DNA from: Thiothrix unzii
Lineage (GTDB): Bacteria; Pseudomonadota; Gammaproteobacteria; Thiotrichales; Thiotrichaceae
Assembly (NCBI RefSeq): GCF_017901175.1
Contig: NZ_CP072793.1
Coordinates: forward strand, 1,178,001-1,242,000
Length of the DNA stretch: 64,000 nt
Direction of reading: 5' to 3'
A program made the position numbers and the translations under genes. The notes beneath the pieces are model-generated. The model saw only the letters and a list, made by a program, of their open reading frames with translations, did not search any database and was not told where the DNA came from. Shown one piece after another: positions 15,989-25,245 of the stretch (within the stretch, counting starts at the first letter, position 1; each line of letters opens with the position of its first letter).

Positions 15989-17855
15989 GGGCAATCCTTG
16001 TTTTGGGGGTGAAATCGAGTTGTACGCAAGTGCCACCACCAGCACGCGGCAGGTATTGCAGTATGCCATGCAGGGCGCGGGCGCGTTCGTCCATAATTGC
16101 CATGCCGTAATGGTGCAGGTTGGCGGTTTTTTGGATACCTGCGCCGTCATCTTCGATGCGCAATTGCAGGCTATTGTTATCGTCTTGACGCTGCAACGAC
16201 ACCCACGTTTGGCTGGCGTGCGCGTGTTTGAGGGTGTTGGATAAGGCTTCGCGCACGATTTGCAGCAGGTGAATTTCTTCGTTGGGGGTCAGGTTGAGGT
16301 TGCCTAAACTAACCTCCAGCGTAATTGGTAAGTTGCCGCGTTCGGCAAATTCGGTGGTGGTTTGTGCCAGTGCCATGCCTAAATCATCGTCTTCCATGCG
16401 CAAACGGAAGGTGGAGAGCAGTTCGCGCAATTGCTGGTAGGAACTATTGAGGCCCTCGCGCAATTCTTCCAGTGCAGCGGTAACTTCTGTGACATCCGCC
16501 GGATTTTTTACCGCCGTGCGCAAGCGGCTGACTTGGATTTTCATATAGGCCAGCGATTGTGCCAAGGAATCGTGCAATTCGCGGGCGATGACGGCGCGTT
16601 CTTCCAGTAGGGAAACGCGGCGGTGCTGTTCGCTGCGTTGTTCGGAGGCAATGGTGACACCGATGTGGCGCGATAATGCTTCCAGTAATTGCACTTGCCA
16701 GCGTTCGGCAGTGGTGTTGGCGGGGACATCGACAGCTAACATGCCGTAGCGTTTTTCGGCATCGGTGAGCGGCATCCGCAAGATTTGACGACCGTCGGGG
16801 AGCGTGTCCATGCGGGCGGCGTGCGGGTCGTGGCATTCGGCGCAACTGTTGGCGCGTTGGCACAGCGGGCTTTTGCCATCGCTGGAAGTAGTTGCGACGA
16901 CATCGCCTTGTTGGTCATTGTCTTCTTTGAGGCAAATCGTGCCATTGCCTAAGCCCAACACCGCTTCAGCATCTTTCAACACGTTGTGGAAGACATCGCG
17001 GTCGGGGGCTATGCCGTGTAAGCGCGTGATGGAGCGGTACAGTAAATCCAGTGAACGATTGCTGCGGGTAAGTTCGGCGGTTTTTTGTTCGACCCGTGCT
17101 TCAAGGTCTTGGTAAAGTTTGGAGAGATCCTCTGCCATCAGGTCAAAAGCTCGTCCCAGTTGCCCGATTTCGTCTTCACCCGCAAGGTCGGTGCGTACCG
17201 CGAGATTGCCTTGGCGGATTTGGTCGGTTAGCCCCAATAGCCCTTTGAGCGGGGTGACAAAAATGTTGTTGACCAAGTAAATGGAGAGGATCACGGCGAG
17301 GATCGTGCCAATCACGGCAACACCCAAAATCACCCGCAACACCAAAATCTTGGCTTCGGTGGCTTCTTCAATCTGCTTGACCAGATCATTGATGTGCGCA
17401 ACGAATTGGGGAATGGCATCGAGCAATGCGGCATCGGCGGAGGTGGTGGTGCTCGTGGTCAGTAAGGGAATCAGGTCGGGTTTGATGCGTTGCTGCCAGC
17501 CGCTTTCGACTTGCCGATACACTTGCTTGAGCGGGGTGGTTTCGTCGGTGGGCAATACGGAGAGGATCGAGTCCGCCGCTAAATCGGTTTCAAAGCGTTG
17601 GATGGCTTGTTGCAAGTCGCTGCGGTGCGTGGGGTTGGGGTCATGCAGGATGCGTTGGTAGAGGGATGCCATGCGCCAACTTTGCATCCGCAAACTTCCA
17701 GCGACGTTGATGGCTTCGCCGTTGCCTTGGGTGGTTTCCGCGACCATCCATGACGTGGACATGCCGACAATCGCCAGAACCGTGATGGCAGCGATCATCC
17801 CGCCCAGCCGTAGCAGCAAGGAATTTTGGAGTTTTTTCCACAGAATGCGGTTCAC
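15978..17855 (-). CDS. narX: NarX-type nitrate/nitrite sensor histidine kinase
   Basis: The protein is 625 residues with a GTG start and AGGAAA upstream. TM1 lies near residues 18-38, and the periplasmic domain carries the ligand-binding P-box NGEAINVAGSLRMQSWRM. TM2 (about 170-192), a HAMP domain and a coiled coil follow. A GAF-like central region with a Cys cluster (LCQRANSCAECHDPH) leads to the HisKA_3 box ARELHDSLAQSLAYMKIQ and an HATPase domain (EDDGAGI). It phosphorylates NarL in response to nitrate. The order narX-narL with overlap indicates one transcript. Confidence 0.95.
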   Translation of the reverse strand: MNRILWKKLQNSLLLRLGGMIAAITVLAIVGMSTSWMVAETTQGNGEAINVAGSLRMQSWRMASLYQRILHDPNPTHRSDLQQAIQRFETDLAADSILSVLPTDETTPLKQVYRQVESGWQQRIKPDLIPLLTTSTTTSADAALLDAIPQFVAHINDLVKQIEEATEAKILVLRVILGVAVIGTILAVILSIYLVNNIFVTPLKGLLGLTDQIRQGNLAVRTDLAGEDEIGQLGRAFDLMAEDLSKLYQDLEARVEQKTAELTRSNRSLDLLYRSITRLHGIAPDRDVFHNVLKDAEAVLGLGNGTICLKEDNDQQGDVVATTSSDGKSPLCQRANSCAECHDPHAARMDTLPDGRQILRMPLTDAEKRYGMLAVDVPANTTAERWQVQLLEALSRHIGVTIASEQRSEQHRRVSLLEERAVIARELHDSLAQSLAYMKIQVSRLRTAVKNPADVTEVTAALEELREGLNSSYQQLRELLSTFRLRMEDDDLGMALAQTTTEFAERGNLPITLEVSLGNLNLTPNEEIHLLQIVREALSNTLKHAHASQTWVSLQRQDDNNSLQLRIEDDGAGIQKTANLHHYGMAIMDERARALHGILQYLPRAGGGTCVQLDFTPKTRIAHAA

Positions 17856-18031
17856 GCGGTGGGTTTCCTAGTGTTGTTATTGGATGCTGCACTTCGATTC
17901 TAGGTTAATATATTTAGGGGTGGGAGGTGTGAAAAATAAAGGCGTACCACTTTTGCGCTACTGCACTCTGCATTTGTTTGTGACTTCAATAAAATATTAT
18001 TATAAAACAATGCATTAAATAATTACACCAC

Positions 18032-18047
18032 TACCACTAAAGTGGTA
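18032..18047. promoter_or_regulatory. Perfect NarL 7-2-7 palindrome between narX and narK1
   Basis: TACCACT-AA-AGTGGTA is a perfect inverted heptamer pair with a 2-base spacer, the high-affinity NarL/NarP layout. A further heptamer TACCACT occurs at 17945-17951. The site lies in the 290-base gap between narX and narK1 and can serve both. A TAGAAT -10-like sequence lies at about 18102, placing the palindrome near -75 for narK1. Confidence 0.7.
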
Positions 18048-18145
18048 ATTAGTCTCTTTCCTCAGTCATTACCCCCACTGGAATTAGGATTTTATCGGCA
18101 TAGAATCGCCTTGAAACCACTTATGGTTCCGTCACGAGGTGAATT

Positions 18146-19402
18146 ATGGCAACGCAGCAATACAAGGCATGGTCGGTCGTCATCATGAGTACGCTGGCTT
18201 TTACCGTGTGCTTCATGATCTGGATGATGTTTGCCGTCATCGGGATTCCTATCAAAGCAACCTTGGGTTTGAACGAAACCCAGTTCGGGATTTTGATCGC
18301 AACACCGGTACTGACCGGCTCATTGATCCGTGTCCCGCTGGGGATGTGGACAGATAAATTCGGTGGGCGCATCGTATTCCTCATCCTGATGCTCTCCACG
18401 GTATTCCCGATTTGGATGATTTCGCAGGCAACCCAATTCTGGCATTTCCTCGTGACCGGCTTGTTTGTCGGGGTAGCGGGTGGTTCATTCACCGTCGGGA
18501 TTGCTTATTGCGCCCGATGGTTCCCGAAAGAACGCCAAGGCTTGGCGATGGGGATTTTCGGCGCAGGCAATACCGGCGCGGCTGTCACCAAATTACTCGC
18601 ACCCATCATTGTCGTTGGGTATGGCTGGACAATGGTTCCGCAAGTTTACGCGGTGCTGATGTTGGTTACGGCGATTGTGTTCTGGTTTTTCACCTTCAGT
18701 GAACCGGGTCACAAGGTCGGTAAATCCGTCACGGTACGCGAACAGCTCGCTGCGTTCAAAGACCCCAAAGTATGGCGTTACAGCCAATATTATTCCATCG
18801 TGTTTGGCGGCTATGTAGCGTTGGCACTGTGGATGACCAAATATTATGTCAGCGAATACGGTTTCGACCTGAAAACCGCCGCGTTCTTGGCAGCCGCGTT
18901 CAGTATCCCCGGCGGGGTGTTGCGGGCGGTCGGTGGTTACTTCTCCGACAAACTCGGCGCACACACCATGACTTGGTGGGTATTGTGGGTTTCGTTGGTG
19001 TGTTTGTTCTTCCTGTCTTACCCGCAAAGTGACATTACGATTCAAACCCTGAATGGGGCAAAAACCTTTCACATGGGTCTAACCCCGACCGTCTTCACCA
19101 TCATCCTATTCACCCTTGGCGTAGTCTTCGCTGTCGGTAAAGCCTCGGTTTTCAAGTACATATCCGACGATTACCCCGACAACATTGGCGTGGTATCCGG
19201 CGTGGTGGGCTTGGCGGGTGGTTTGGGTGGTTTCCTGATGCCGATTATGTTTGGCGCATTGGTGGATCTCACCGGCATTCGCTCTTCCGCCTTCATGCTG
19301 ATGTTCGGGGTGGTGTGGGTGTCGCTGATGTGGATGTATTTCACCGAAGTTCGCCCGGTTCATGCCGATTTACACGAAAAATCCCTCACCACAAACCTTT
19401 AA
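18146..19402 (+). CDS. narK: NarK1-type nitrate transporter (NNP family)
   Basis: This is a 418-residue MFS protein with twelve predicted membrane segments. The NNP nitrate signature is present as GIFGAGNTGAAVTKL and again as VVGLAGGLGGFLMP, and substrate-site arginines fit GSLIRVPLGMWTD and GGVLRAVGGYFSDK. NarK1 types are thought to act as nitrate/proton symporters that feed NarG. It is followed 15 bases later by a second, longer NarK, an arrangement known from denitrifiers where the pair may even be fused. Confidence 0.93.
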   Translation: MATQQYKAWSVVIMSTLAFTVCFMIWMMFAVIGIPIKATLGLNETQFGILIATPVLTGSLIRVPLGMWTDKFGGRIVFLILMLSTVFPIWMISQATQFWHFLVTGLFVGVAGGSFTVGIAYCARWFPKERQGLAMGIFGAGNTGAAVTKLLAPIIVVGYGWTMVPQVYAVLMLVTAIVFWFFTFSEPGHKVGKSVTVREQLAAFKDPKVWRYSQYYSIVFGGYVALALWMTKYYVSEYGFDLKTAAFLAAAFSIPGGVLRAVGGYFSDKLGAHTMTWWVLWVSLVCLFFLSYPQSDITIQTLNGAKTFHMGLTPTVFTIILFTLGVVFAVGKASVFKYISDDYPDNIGVVSGVVGLAGGLGGFLMPIMFGALVDLTGIRSSAFMLMFGVVWVSLMWMYFTEVRPVHADLHEKSLTTNL

Positions 19403-19417
19403 TGCGAGGAATACCTG

Positions 19418-21025
19418 ATGACTGATATTAAAAATTGGGACGTGGAAGACACCACGTTCTGGGAAAGCACCGGCAAGAAGATTGCCAACCGCAATTTGTG
19501 GATTTCGATCCCCAGCCTGCTGATGGGTTTCGCCATCTGGCTGATGTGGGGGATTATCACCGTACAGATGTCCAATCTGGGCTTTCCGTTTAAAGACGAA
19601 GAGTTGTTTACCTTGACGGCAATTGCCGGTTTGGCAGGCGCGACCCTGCGGATTCCGGCTTCTTTCTTTATCCGCTTGGCAGGTGGGCGCAATACCATTT
19701 TCCTGACCACCGCACTGCTGATGATTCCGGCTATCGGCACAGGGTTTGCGCTGCAAAACAAGGAAACTCCACTGCTGACTTTCCAGATTCTGGCATTTTT
19801 GTCCGGGATTGGTGGCGGTAACTTTGCGTGTTCCATGTCCAATATCAGCACGTTTTTCCCCAAGCGTTTGCAAGGTACGGCACTGGGTTTGAACGCGGGT
19901 TTGGGTAACTTTGGTGTGACTACCATGCAAATCCTGATTCCGCTGGTGATGACGATGGGCGTGTTTGGCGCATTGGGTGGCGATTCCATGCCTTTGATGA
20001 AAGATTCCGGCTGGATTCTTGGCAAAATTTTGGCAGGCACAGAAACGTGGGTGCAAAACGCGGGCTTTGTATGGCTGGTATTCCTGATTCCGCTGGCGTT
20101 CTTCGGCTTCTTTGGCATGAATAACCTGTTACCGATTTCTCCGGCAATTGGCGGCACGCTTGCGGCGTTCGTGAAAATTTTGTGGCTGTATGGCTTGGCA
20201 TTTTTGACCACTGCGGTTGGCTTGTATTTGTACCTGCCTGCGCCCACGGGTTTGGGTTTGCTGAATATGTGGATAGCACTGCCGCTGATCATTGTGGCAA
20301 CGCTGGGCATTATGAAATTAGCGGCTTTCGGTGAGATGAAAGCCAATATCAGCAAGCAATTTGCCATTTTCAACAATAAGCATACTTGGTCAATGACCGT
20401 GCTGTACCTGCTGACCTTCGGTTCGTTCATCGGTTTTTCAATGGCATTGCCACTGGCGATCAAGGTCATTTTCGGTAATACCCATGTGTTTGATGCGGCG
20501 ACCCAAGCTTGGGTACATGCAAAAAACCCTAACGCTATTTCGGTGTTCACTTACGCATGGATAGGCCCTTTCGTGGGTGCGTTGATTCGTCCGGTTGGTG
20601 GCTGGATTTCTGACAAAGTGGGCGGCTCTATCGTTACGCAAGTGATTTCATTGGTGATGGTGGGCGCGTCGGCGTATGCCGGTTACATCATGATGCAGGC
20701 TTATCAATCGGCTACCCCCGAAATTTACTTCCAGCCGTTTTTGTGGACATTCGTGTTGCTGTTTGCTGCCACCGGTTTGGGCAATGGCTCGACCTTCCGC
20801 ACGGTTGGGGTGATTTTTGACCGTTTGCAAGCAGGCCCTGTGTTGGGGTGGACTTCAGCAGTAGCGGCTTACGGTTCGTTCATTGCACCGGTGGTGATCG
20901 GGGCGCAAGTGAAAGCGGGTACGCCGGAAAACGCGATGTACGGCTTTGCGATTTTCTACGCGCTGTGCCTGATTTTGAACTGGTGGTTCTACCTACGTAG
21001 CAGCAGCGAGATTAAGAACCCTTAA
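19418..21025 (+). CDS. NarK2-type nitrate/nitrite transporter (NNP family)
   Basis: The 535-residue MFS transporter has the nitrate signatures NAGLGNFGVTTMQIL and TGLGNGSTFRTVGVIF and the arginine motifs GATLRIPASFFIRLAGG and GALIRPVGGWISDKVGG. It is longer than NarK1 because of a large central loop with extra hydrophobic segments. Such second copies usually act as nitrate/nitrite antiporters, exporting nitrite while importing nitrate. Ribosome site GCGAGGA. It probably forms a transcript with narK1 and the downstream narGHJI genes. Confidence 0.92.
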   Translation: MTDIKNWDVEDTTFWESTGKKIANRNLWISIPSLLMGFAIWLMWGIITVQMSNLGFPFKDEELFTLTAIAGLAGATLRIPASFFIRLAGGRNTIFLTTALLMIPAIGTGFALQNKETPLLTFQILAFLSGIGGGNFACSMSNISTFFPKRLQGTALGLNAGLGNFGVTTMQILIPLVMTMGVFGALGGDSMPLMKDSGWILGKILAGTETWVQNAGFVWLVFLIPLAFFGFFGMNNLLPISPAIGGTLAAFVKILWLYGLAFLTTAVGLYLYLPAPTGLGLLNMWIALPLIIVATLGIMKLAAFGEMKANISKQFAIFNNKHTWSMTVLYLLTFGSFIGFSMALPLAIKVIFGNTHVFDAATQAWVHAKNPNAISVFTYAWIGPFVGALIRPVGGWISDKVGGSIVTQVISLVMVGASAYAGYIMMQAYQSATPEIYFQPFLWTFVLLFAATGLGNGSTFRTVGVIFDRLQAGPVLGWTSAVAAYGSFIAPVVIGAQVKAGTPENAMYGFAIFYALCLILNWWFYLRSSSEIKNP

Positions 21026-21029
21026 GAAA

Positions 21030-21061
21030 CCCCTCACCCCAACCCCTCAAGGGGCGAGGGG
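21030..21061. repeat. REP-like G+C-rich palindrome
   Basis: A nested hairpin: outer CCCCTC/GAGGGG and inner CCCC-tcaa-GGGG, in the 55-base gap between narK2 and the DsrC-like gene. A related element beginning CCCCTCACCCC occurs at 54156-54213, so this is probably a dispersed intergenic repeat. There is no U-run; transcript processing or stabilisation is possible. Confidence 0.55.
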
Positions 21062-21080
21062 CTAAGACAAGGAAATAGCT

Positions 21081-21473
21081 ATGGCAATTCAACAATACGA
21101 CGACAATCTGCAAACCAACCCTTACGCGATTTATACCTTGGCGTTGGAAGTAGACGGCAAAACCATCCTCACCGATCAGGAAGGTTACATCCAGAACATG
21201 GATGACTGGAGCGAAGGTTTCGTGGAAGCCCTCGCCGAACGTGAAGGCTTGGTGTTGACCGATGAGCATTGGGAAATCATTGAGTTCCTGCGCAACTACC
21301 ATCAGGAACACGGCGTGCAAGCCCCTGTGCGTGACATGCTCAAGCACTTCAAGCAAGCATGGGGCGAAGAGTTCGCCACCAACCATTATTTACACGAAAT
21401 ATTCCCTAAAGGCGGCCCGCAAAAGCAGGGCAATCGCTTAGCAGGAATCCGTAGAACCAAAGGGGAGCATTGA
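21081..21473 (+). CDS. Cysteine-less DsrC/TusE-superfamily protein (first copy)
   Basis: The 130-residue protein has the DsrC/TusE fold signature: DQEGYIQNMDDWSEGFVEAL, LTDEHWEIIEFLRNYHQEH, APVRDMLKHFKQAWG and the C-terminal arm. In DsrC the arm carries two conserved Cys and in TusE one, but here it reads GGPQKQGNRLAGIRRTKGEH with neither. It therefore cannot carry sulfur as a persulfide or trisulfide in the known way. Cys-free members of the superfamily have been described and proposed to be regulatory (RspA group). It sits directly before narG with a good ribosome site, and a 130-residue paralogue ends the nas operon. Confidence 0.88.
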   Translation: MAIQQYDDNLQTNPYAIYTLALEVDGKTILTDQEGYIQNMDDWSEGFVEALAEREGLVLTDEHWEIIEFLRNYHQEHGVQAPVRDMLKHFKQAWGEEFATNHYLHEIFPKGGPQKQGNRLAGIRRTKGEH

Positions 21474-21476
21474 TCC

Positions 21477-24400
21477 ATGAGCCATTTTCTAGACCGCTTA
21501 ATGTATTTCACCCGCCCGAAGGAAAGCTTCTCTAACGGTCACGGGGTTATGACCATTGAAGACCGCAAATGGGAAGATTCTTATCGCCACCGCTGGCAGC
21601 ATGACAAGGTGGTACGTTCCACCCACGGCGTAAACTGCACGGGTGGCTGTTCATGGAAGATTTTCGTCAAGAACGGCTTGGTTGCATTTGAAATGCAGCA
21701 AACCGATTACCCGCGTACCCGCGAAGACCTGCCTAACCATGAACCGCGTGGTTGCCAGCGCGGGGCTTCGTTTTCGTGGTACCTGTATAGCCCGCACCGT
21801 ATCAAATACCCGCTGATCCGGGGTCGTTTGCTCGACTTGTATCGCGCCGAACGCAGCAGCGGCAAAGATCCGGTGGATGCATGGGCAGCGATCCAAGCCG
21901 ATGAAAACAAACGCCAAAAGTATGTGGCGGTGCGCGGTTTGGGCGGTTTCGTGCGGGCAACATGGGAAGAAGTAACGGAAATCACTGCTGCTGCCAACAT
22001 CCACACCATCAAGAAATGGGGGCCAGACCGTATTTACGGTTTCTCCCCGATTCCAGCGATGTCGATGATTTCCTACGCCGCAGGTTCACGGTACTTGTCC
22101 CTCATTGGCGGGGCTTGCGGTTCTTTTTATGACTGGTACTGCGACTTGCCAGCCGCTTCCCCTCAGACATGGGGCGAGCAGACTGACGTACCGGAATCAG
22201 CCGACTGGTACAACTCTACCTACATCATTATTGCTGGTGCAAACCTGCCGATGACCCGTACCCCGGATGCGCATTTTGCTTTCGAGGTGCGTTACAAGGG
22301 TGCGAAAGTGGTATCAATGGCACCGGACTACGCCGAATACGTCAAAGCCGCCGATTTATGGATGCCAGTACGTCAAGGCACGGATGCCGCCGCGTTTCTG
22401 GCAATGGGTCACGTCGCGCTGAAAGAGTTCTACATCAACAGTCAAGACCCCTACTTCCAAGAATACGCCCGCACTTACACCGACCTGCCGATGCAGGTGA
22501 TGCTGCGCTCACACGAAAACGGTACGTTTGTATCTGACCGTTTGCTCCGCGCTTCTGACTTTGACGGCGCGTTGGGTGAAACCAATAACCCGGACTGGAA
22601 AACCATTGTTTTTGACGAAATGAGCAAGGCATTTGTTGCCCCGAACGGTTCTATCGGTTTCCGTTGGGGTGAGGATGGCAAATGGAACTTACTGCCCAAG
22701 AATGCCGCTGACCAGAGCGATATTCAAGCCGAACTGACTTGCGTCGGACACCAAGACGAAGTGGTTTCCGTTGGCTTCCCGCATTTCAACCATGACGAAC
22801 CTGACCTGCTGTTCCGCAATGTACCCGTGCGCAAAGTGACGCTGGCGAATGGTGAAACCGCGCTGGTGGCTTCGGTATTCGACCTGCAAATTGCCCAATA
22901 CGGCATTGACCGTGGCTTAGGCGGTGGCAATGTTGCCAAAGATTACAGCGATGCCAGCGTGGCTTATACCCCGGCATGGGCAGCCAAAGTCACGGGCGTG
23001 AAAGCGGCGGACATTGAGCGCACCGGGCGCGAGTTTGCCTACAATGCTTCCAAGACCAAGGGCAAGTCGATGGTCATCATGGGCGCGGCAATCAACCACT
23101 GGTATCACAACGACCTCGCTTACCGTTCCATTATGAACCTGCTGCACATGTGCGGTTGCGTAGGGCAATCTGGCGGCGGCTGGGCGCATTATGTCGGGCA
23201 GGAAAAACTGCGTCCGCAAGCGGGCTGGGCACCGATTGCCTTCGCGCTTGACTGGCAGCGTCCGCCGCGCCACATGAACTCCACCTCGTACTGGTATTTC
23301 CACACCGACCAGTGGCGTTACGAAACCCTCGACGCTGACACGCTGTTGACACCTGCCGGGAAAGCCAAGAACAAGGGCTACTCGCTGGCAGATTACAACG
23401 TGGCTGCTTCGCGCATGGGCTGGTTGCCAACCGCGCCGCACTGGAATGCCAACCCGCTGGAGTTGGTGGCTGAGGCTGAAAAAGCCGGGGCAACCGATGA
23501 AGCCAGCATCAGCAAACACATTGTTGGCAAGCTGCAAGACGGCTCGTTGGATGTGGCATTCGCCGACGTGGATAACCCGGTCAACTGGCCGCGCAACCTG
23601 TTCGTATGGCGTGCCAACCTGATTGGGACTTCTGCCAAAGGTCACGAATACTTCCTCAAACACCTGCTGGGTGCGCAAAACGGCGTGCTGCAAGAAGGCG
23701 GTTCCGGGCGTGCCAACAAGGAAGTGAAGTGGCACGAAGATGCGCCCATCGGCAAGCTCGACTTGATGGTGGACATCAACTTCCGCCTCAATTCCACTGG
23801 CGCGTATTCCGACATTATCCTGCCAACGGCGACGTGGTATGAGAAAAACGACCTCAACACCACCGATATGCACCCCTTCATCCACCCATTGGCAGAAGCG
23901 GTATCACCGGGGTGGGAATCCAAGTCTGACTGGCAAATTTTCAAGTCGATTGCCAAGACTTTCTCGCCACTGGCAGAAAAGCACTTGGGTACACGCAAGG
24001 ACGTGGTAGCCCTGCCGATGCAGCACGATTCACCGATGGAACTGGCGCAACCGTTTGGGCAGGTAGTTGACTGGAAGCGTGACGGCGTTGCCCCGATTCC
24101 GGGTAAAACCATGCCGATCTTGAAAGTGGTCGAGCGTAATTTCGGTGACACCTACAAAAAGTACATCGCCCTAGGGCCGTTGATGATCAAACTCGGCAAC
24201 AACATCAAGGGTGTGGACTGGAACACTGAAGCTGAATACGAAGAGCTGAAGAAGTGCAACTACACGGTGAAAGAACCGGGCGTTTCCTTCGGGATGCCGT
24301 CGCTGGAAGAAGACATCAGCGTGTGTGATTCGGTGATGCGCATGGCTCCTGAAACCAATGGCGAAGTGGCGCACAAGGCATGGTCAGCGATGTCGAAAAA

Positions 24401-25235
24401 GACCGGCATTGACCATCACCACCTGTACGCCGGACGGCACGAGGACAAGATCACCTTCCGCGACATCCAAGCCCAGCCGCGCAAGATCATTACCGCGCCT
24501 ACCTGGTCGGGGATTGAGTCTGAAACCGTGTCGTATACCGCCGGTTACACCAATATCCACGAACACATCCCGTTCCGCACCCTGACCGGACGGGCGCATT
24601 TCTACCAAGACCACGAGTGGATGCTGGATTTCGGTGAAGGTTTCTGTACCTACAAGCCGATGGTGGATTTGGGTGAGCTTAAAGGTTTGCCTGCTGCTGT
24701 CCTCAACAAGCCGCACCTGAGCCTGAACTGGATTACCCCGCACTCCAAATGGGGCATCCATTCCAGCTATCAGGACAATTTGCGGATGCTGACGCTGTTC
24801 CGGGGCGGGCCTTACGTGTGGGTGGCGGAAGACGATGCCAAAACCATTGGGCTGGAAGACAACGACTGGGTGGAAGCGGTCAACCACAACGGTGCAACCG
24901 TGGCACGGGTGATTGTGTCGCAGCGTATCCCTCGCGGGATGGCGATGATGTACCACGCACAGGAGAAGAATATCAACGTACCGGGTTCGCCTTCCACTGG
25001 GAAGCGCGGCGGTATTTTGAACTCCGTGACCCGCGTACTGGTCAAGCCGACCAATATGATCGGCGGTTATGCGCAGTTGGCGTACAGCTTCAACTATTAC
25101 GGCACGGTCGGTTGCCAACGCGACACGATGGTGGCTTTGCACAAGATCGCAGACAAGGACGTGGACTGGCTGGAACGTCCGCTCACCCCTGCCCGCGAAG
25201 CGCAACGCAACCCCAACGGCATCGGCCCCAAGTAA
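21477..25235 (+). CDS. narG: NarG, respiratory nitrate reductase catalytic subunit
   Basis: The 1252-residue protein begins MSHFLDRLMYF and has no Tat signal peptide cleavage site, as for cytoplasm-facing NarG. The N-terminal FS0 iron-sulfur site reads HGVNCTGGCSWKIF, and the molybdenum-ligating Asp lies within ESADWYNSTYIIIAGANLP. It reduces nitrate to nitrite using a bis-MGD cofactor and electrons from NarH. GGGGAG precedes the start, which follows the DsrC-like stop by three bases, so they share a transcript. Length matches E. coli NarG (1247). Confidence 0.98.
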   Translation: MSHFLDRLMYFTRPKESFSNGHGVMTIEDRKWEDSYRHRWQHDKVVRSTHGVNCTGGCSWKIFVKNGLVAFEMQQTDYPRTREDLPNHEPRGCQRGASFSWYLYSPHRIKYPLIRGRLLDLYRAERSSGKDPVDAWAAIQADENKRQKYVAVRGLGGFVRATWEEVTEITAAANIHTIKKWGPDRIYGFSPIPAMSMISYAAGSRYLSLIGGACGSFYDWYCDLPAASPQTWGEQTDVPESADWYNSTYIIIAGANLPMTRTPDAHFAFEVRYKGAKVVSMAPDYAEYVKAADLWMPVRQGTDAAAFLAMGHVALKEFYINSQDPYFQEYARTYTDLPMQVMLRSHENGTFVSDRLLRASDFDGALGETNNPDWKTIVFDEMSKAFVAPNGSIGFRWGEDGKWNLLPKNAADQSDIQAELTCVGHQDEVVSVGFPHFNHDEPDLLFRNVPVRKVTLANGETALVASVFDLQIAQYGIDRGLGGGNVAKDYSDASVAYTPAWAAKVTGVKAADIERTGREFAYNASKTKGKSMVIMGAAINHWYHNDLAYRSIMNLLHMCGCVGQSGGGWAHYVGQEKLRPQAGWAPIAFALDWQRPPRHMNSTSYWYFHTDQWRYETLDADTLLTPAGKAKNKGYSLADYNVAASRMGWLPTAPHWNANPLELVAEAEKAGATDEASISKHIVGKLQDGSLDVAFADVDNPVNWPRNLFVWRANLIGTSAKGHEYFLKHLLGAQNGVLQEGGSGRANKEVKWHEDAPIGKLDLMVDINFRLNSTGAYSDIILPTATWYEKNDLNTTDMHPFIHPLAEAVSPGWESKSDWQIFKSIAKTFSPLAEKHLGTRKDVVALPMQHDSPMELAQPFGQVVDWKRDGVAPIPGKTMPILKVVERNFGDTYKKYIALGPLMIKLGNNIKGVDWNTEAEYEELKKCNYTVKEPGVSFGMPSLEEDISVCDSVMRMAPETNGEVAHKAWSAMSKKTGIDHHHLYAGRHEDKITFRDIQAQPRKIITAPTWSGIESETVSYTAGYTNIHEHIPFRTLTGRAHFYQDHEWMLDFGEGFCTYKPMVDLGELKGLPAAVLNKPHLSLNWITPHSKWGIHSSYQDNLRMLTLFRGGPYVWVAEDDAKTIGLEDNDWVEAVNHNGATVARVIVSQRIPRGMAMMYHAQEKNINVPGSPSTGKRGGILNSVTRVLVKPTNMIGGYAQLAYSFNYYGTVGCQRDTMVALHKIADKDVDWLERPLTPAREAQRNPNGIGPK

Positions 25236-25245
25236 GGAGATTTAC

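Noticed and set aside
15989-16150. 54-residue N-terminal extension of NarL
   Set aside because: It lies wholly within narX and has no receiver-domain sequence; the MPLETPQ start with AAGGA matches the family.
25069-25245. Upstream in-frame extension of narH into narG
   Set aside because: It overlaps the end of narG; the ATG at 25246 follows AAGGAG and begins the conserved NarH N-terminus.
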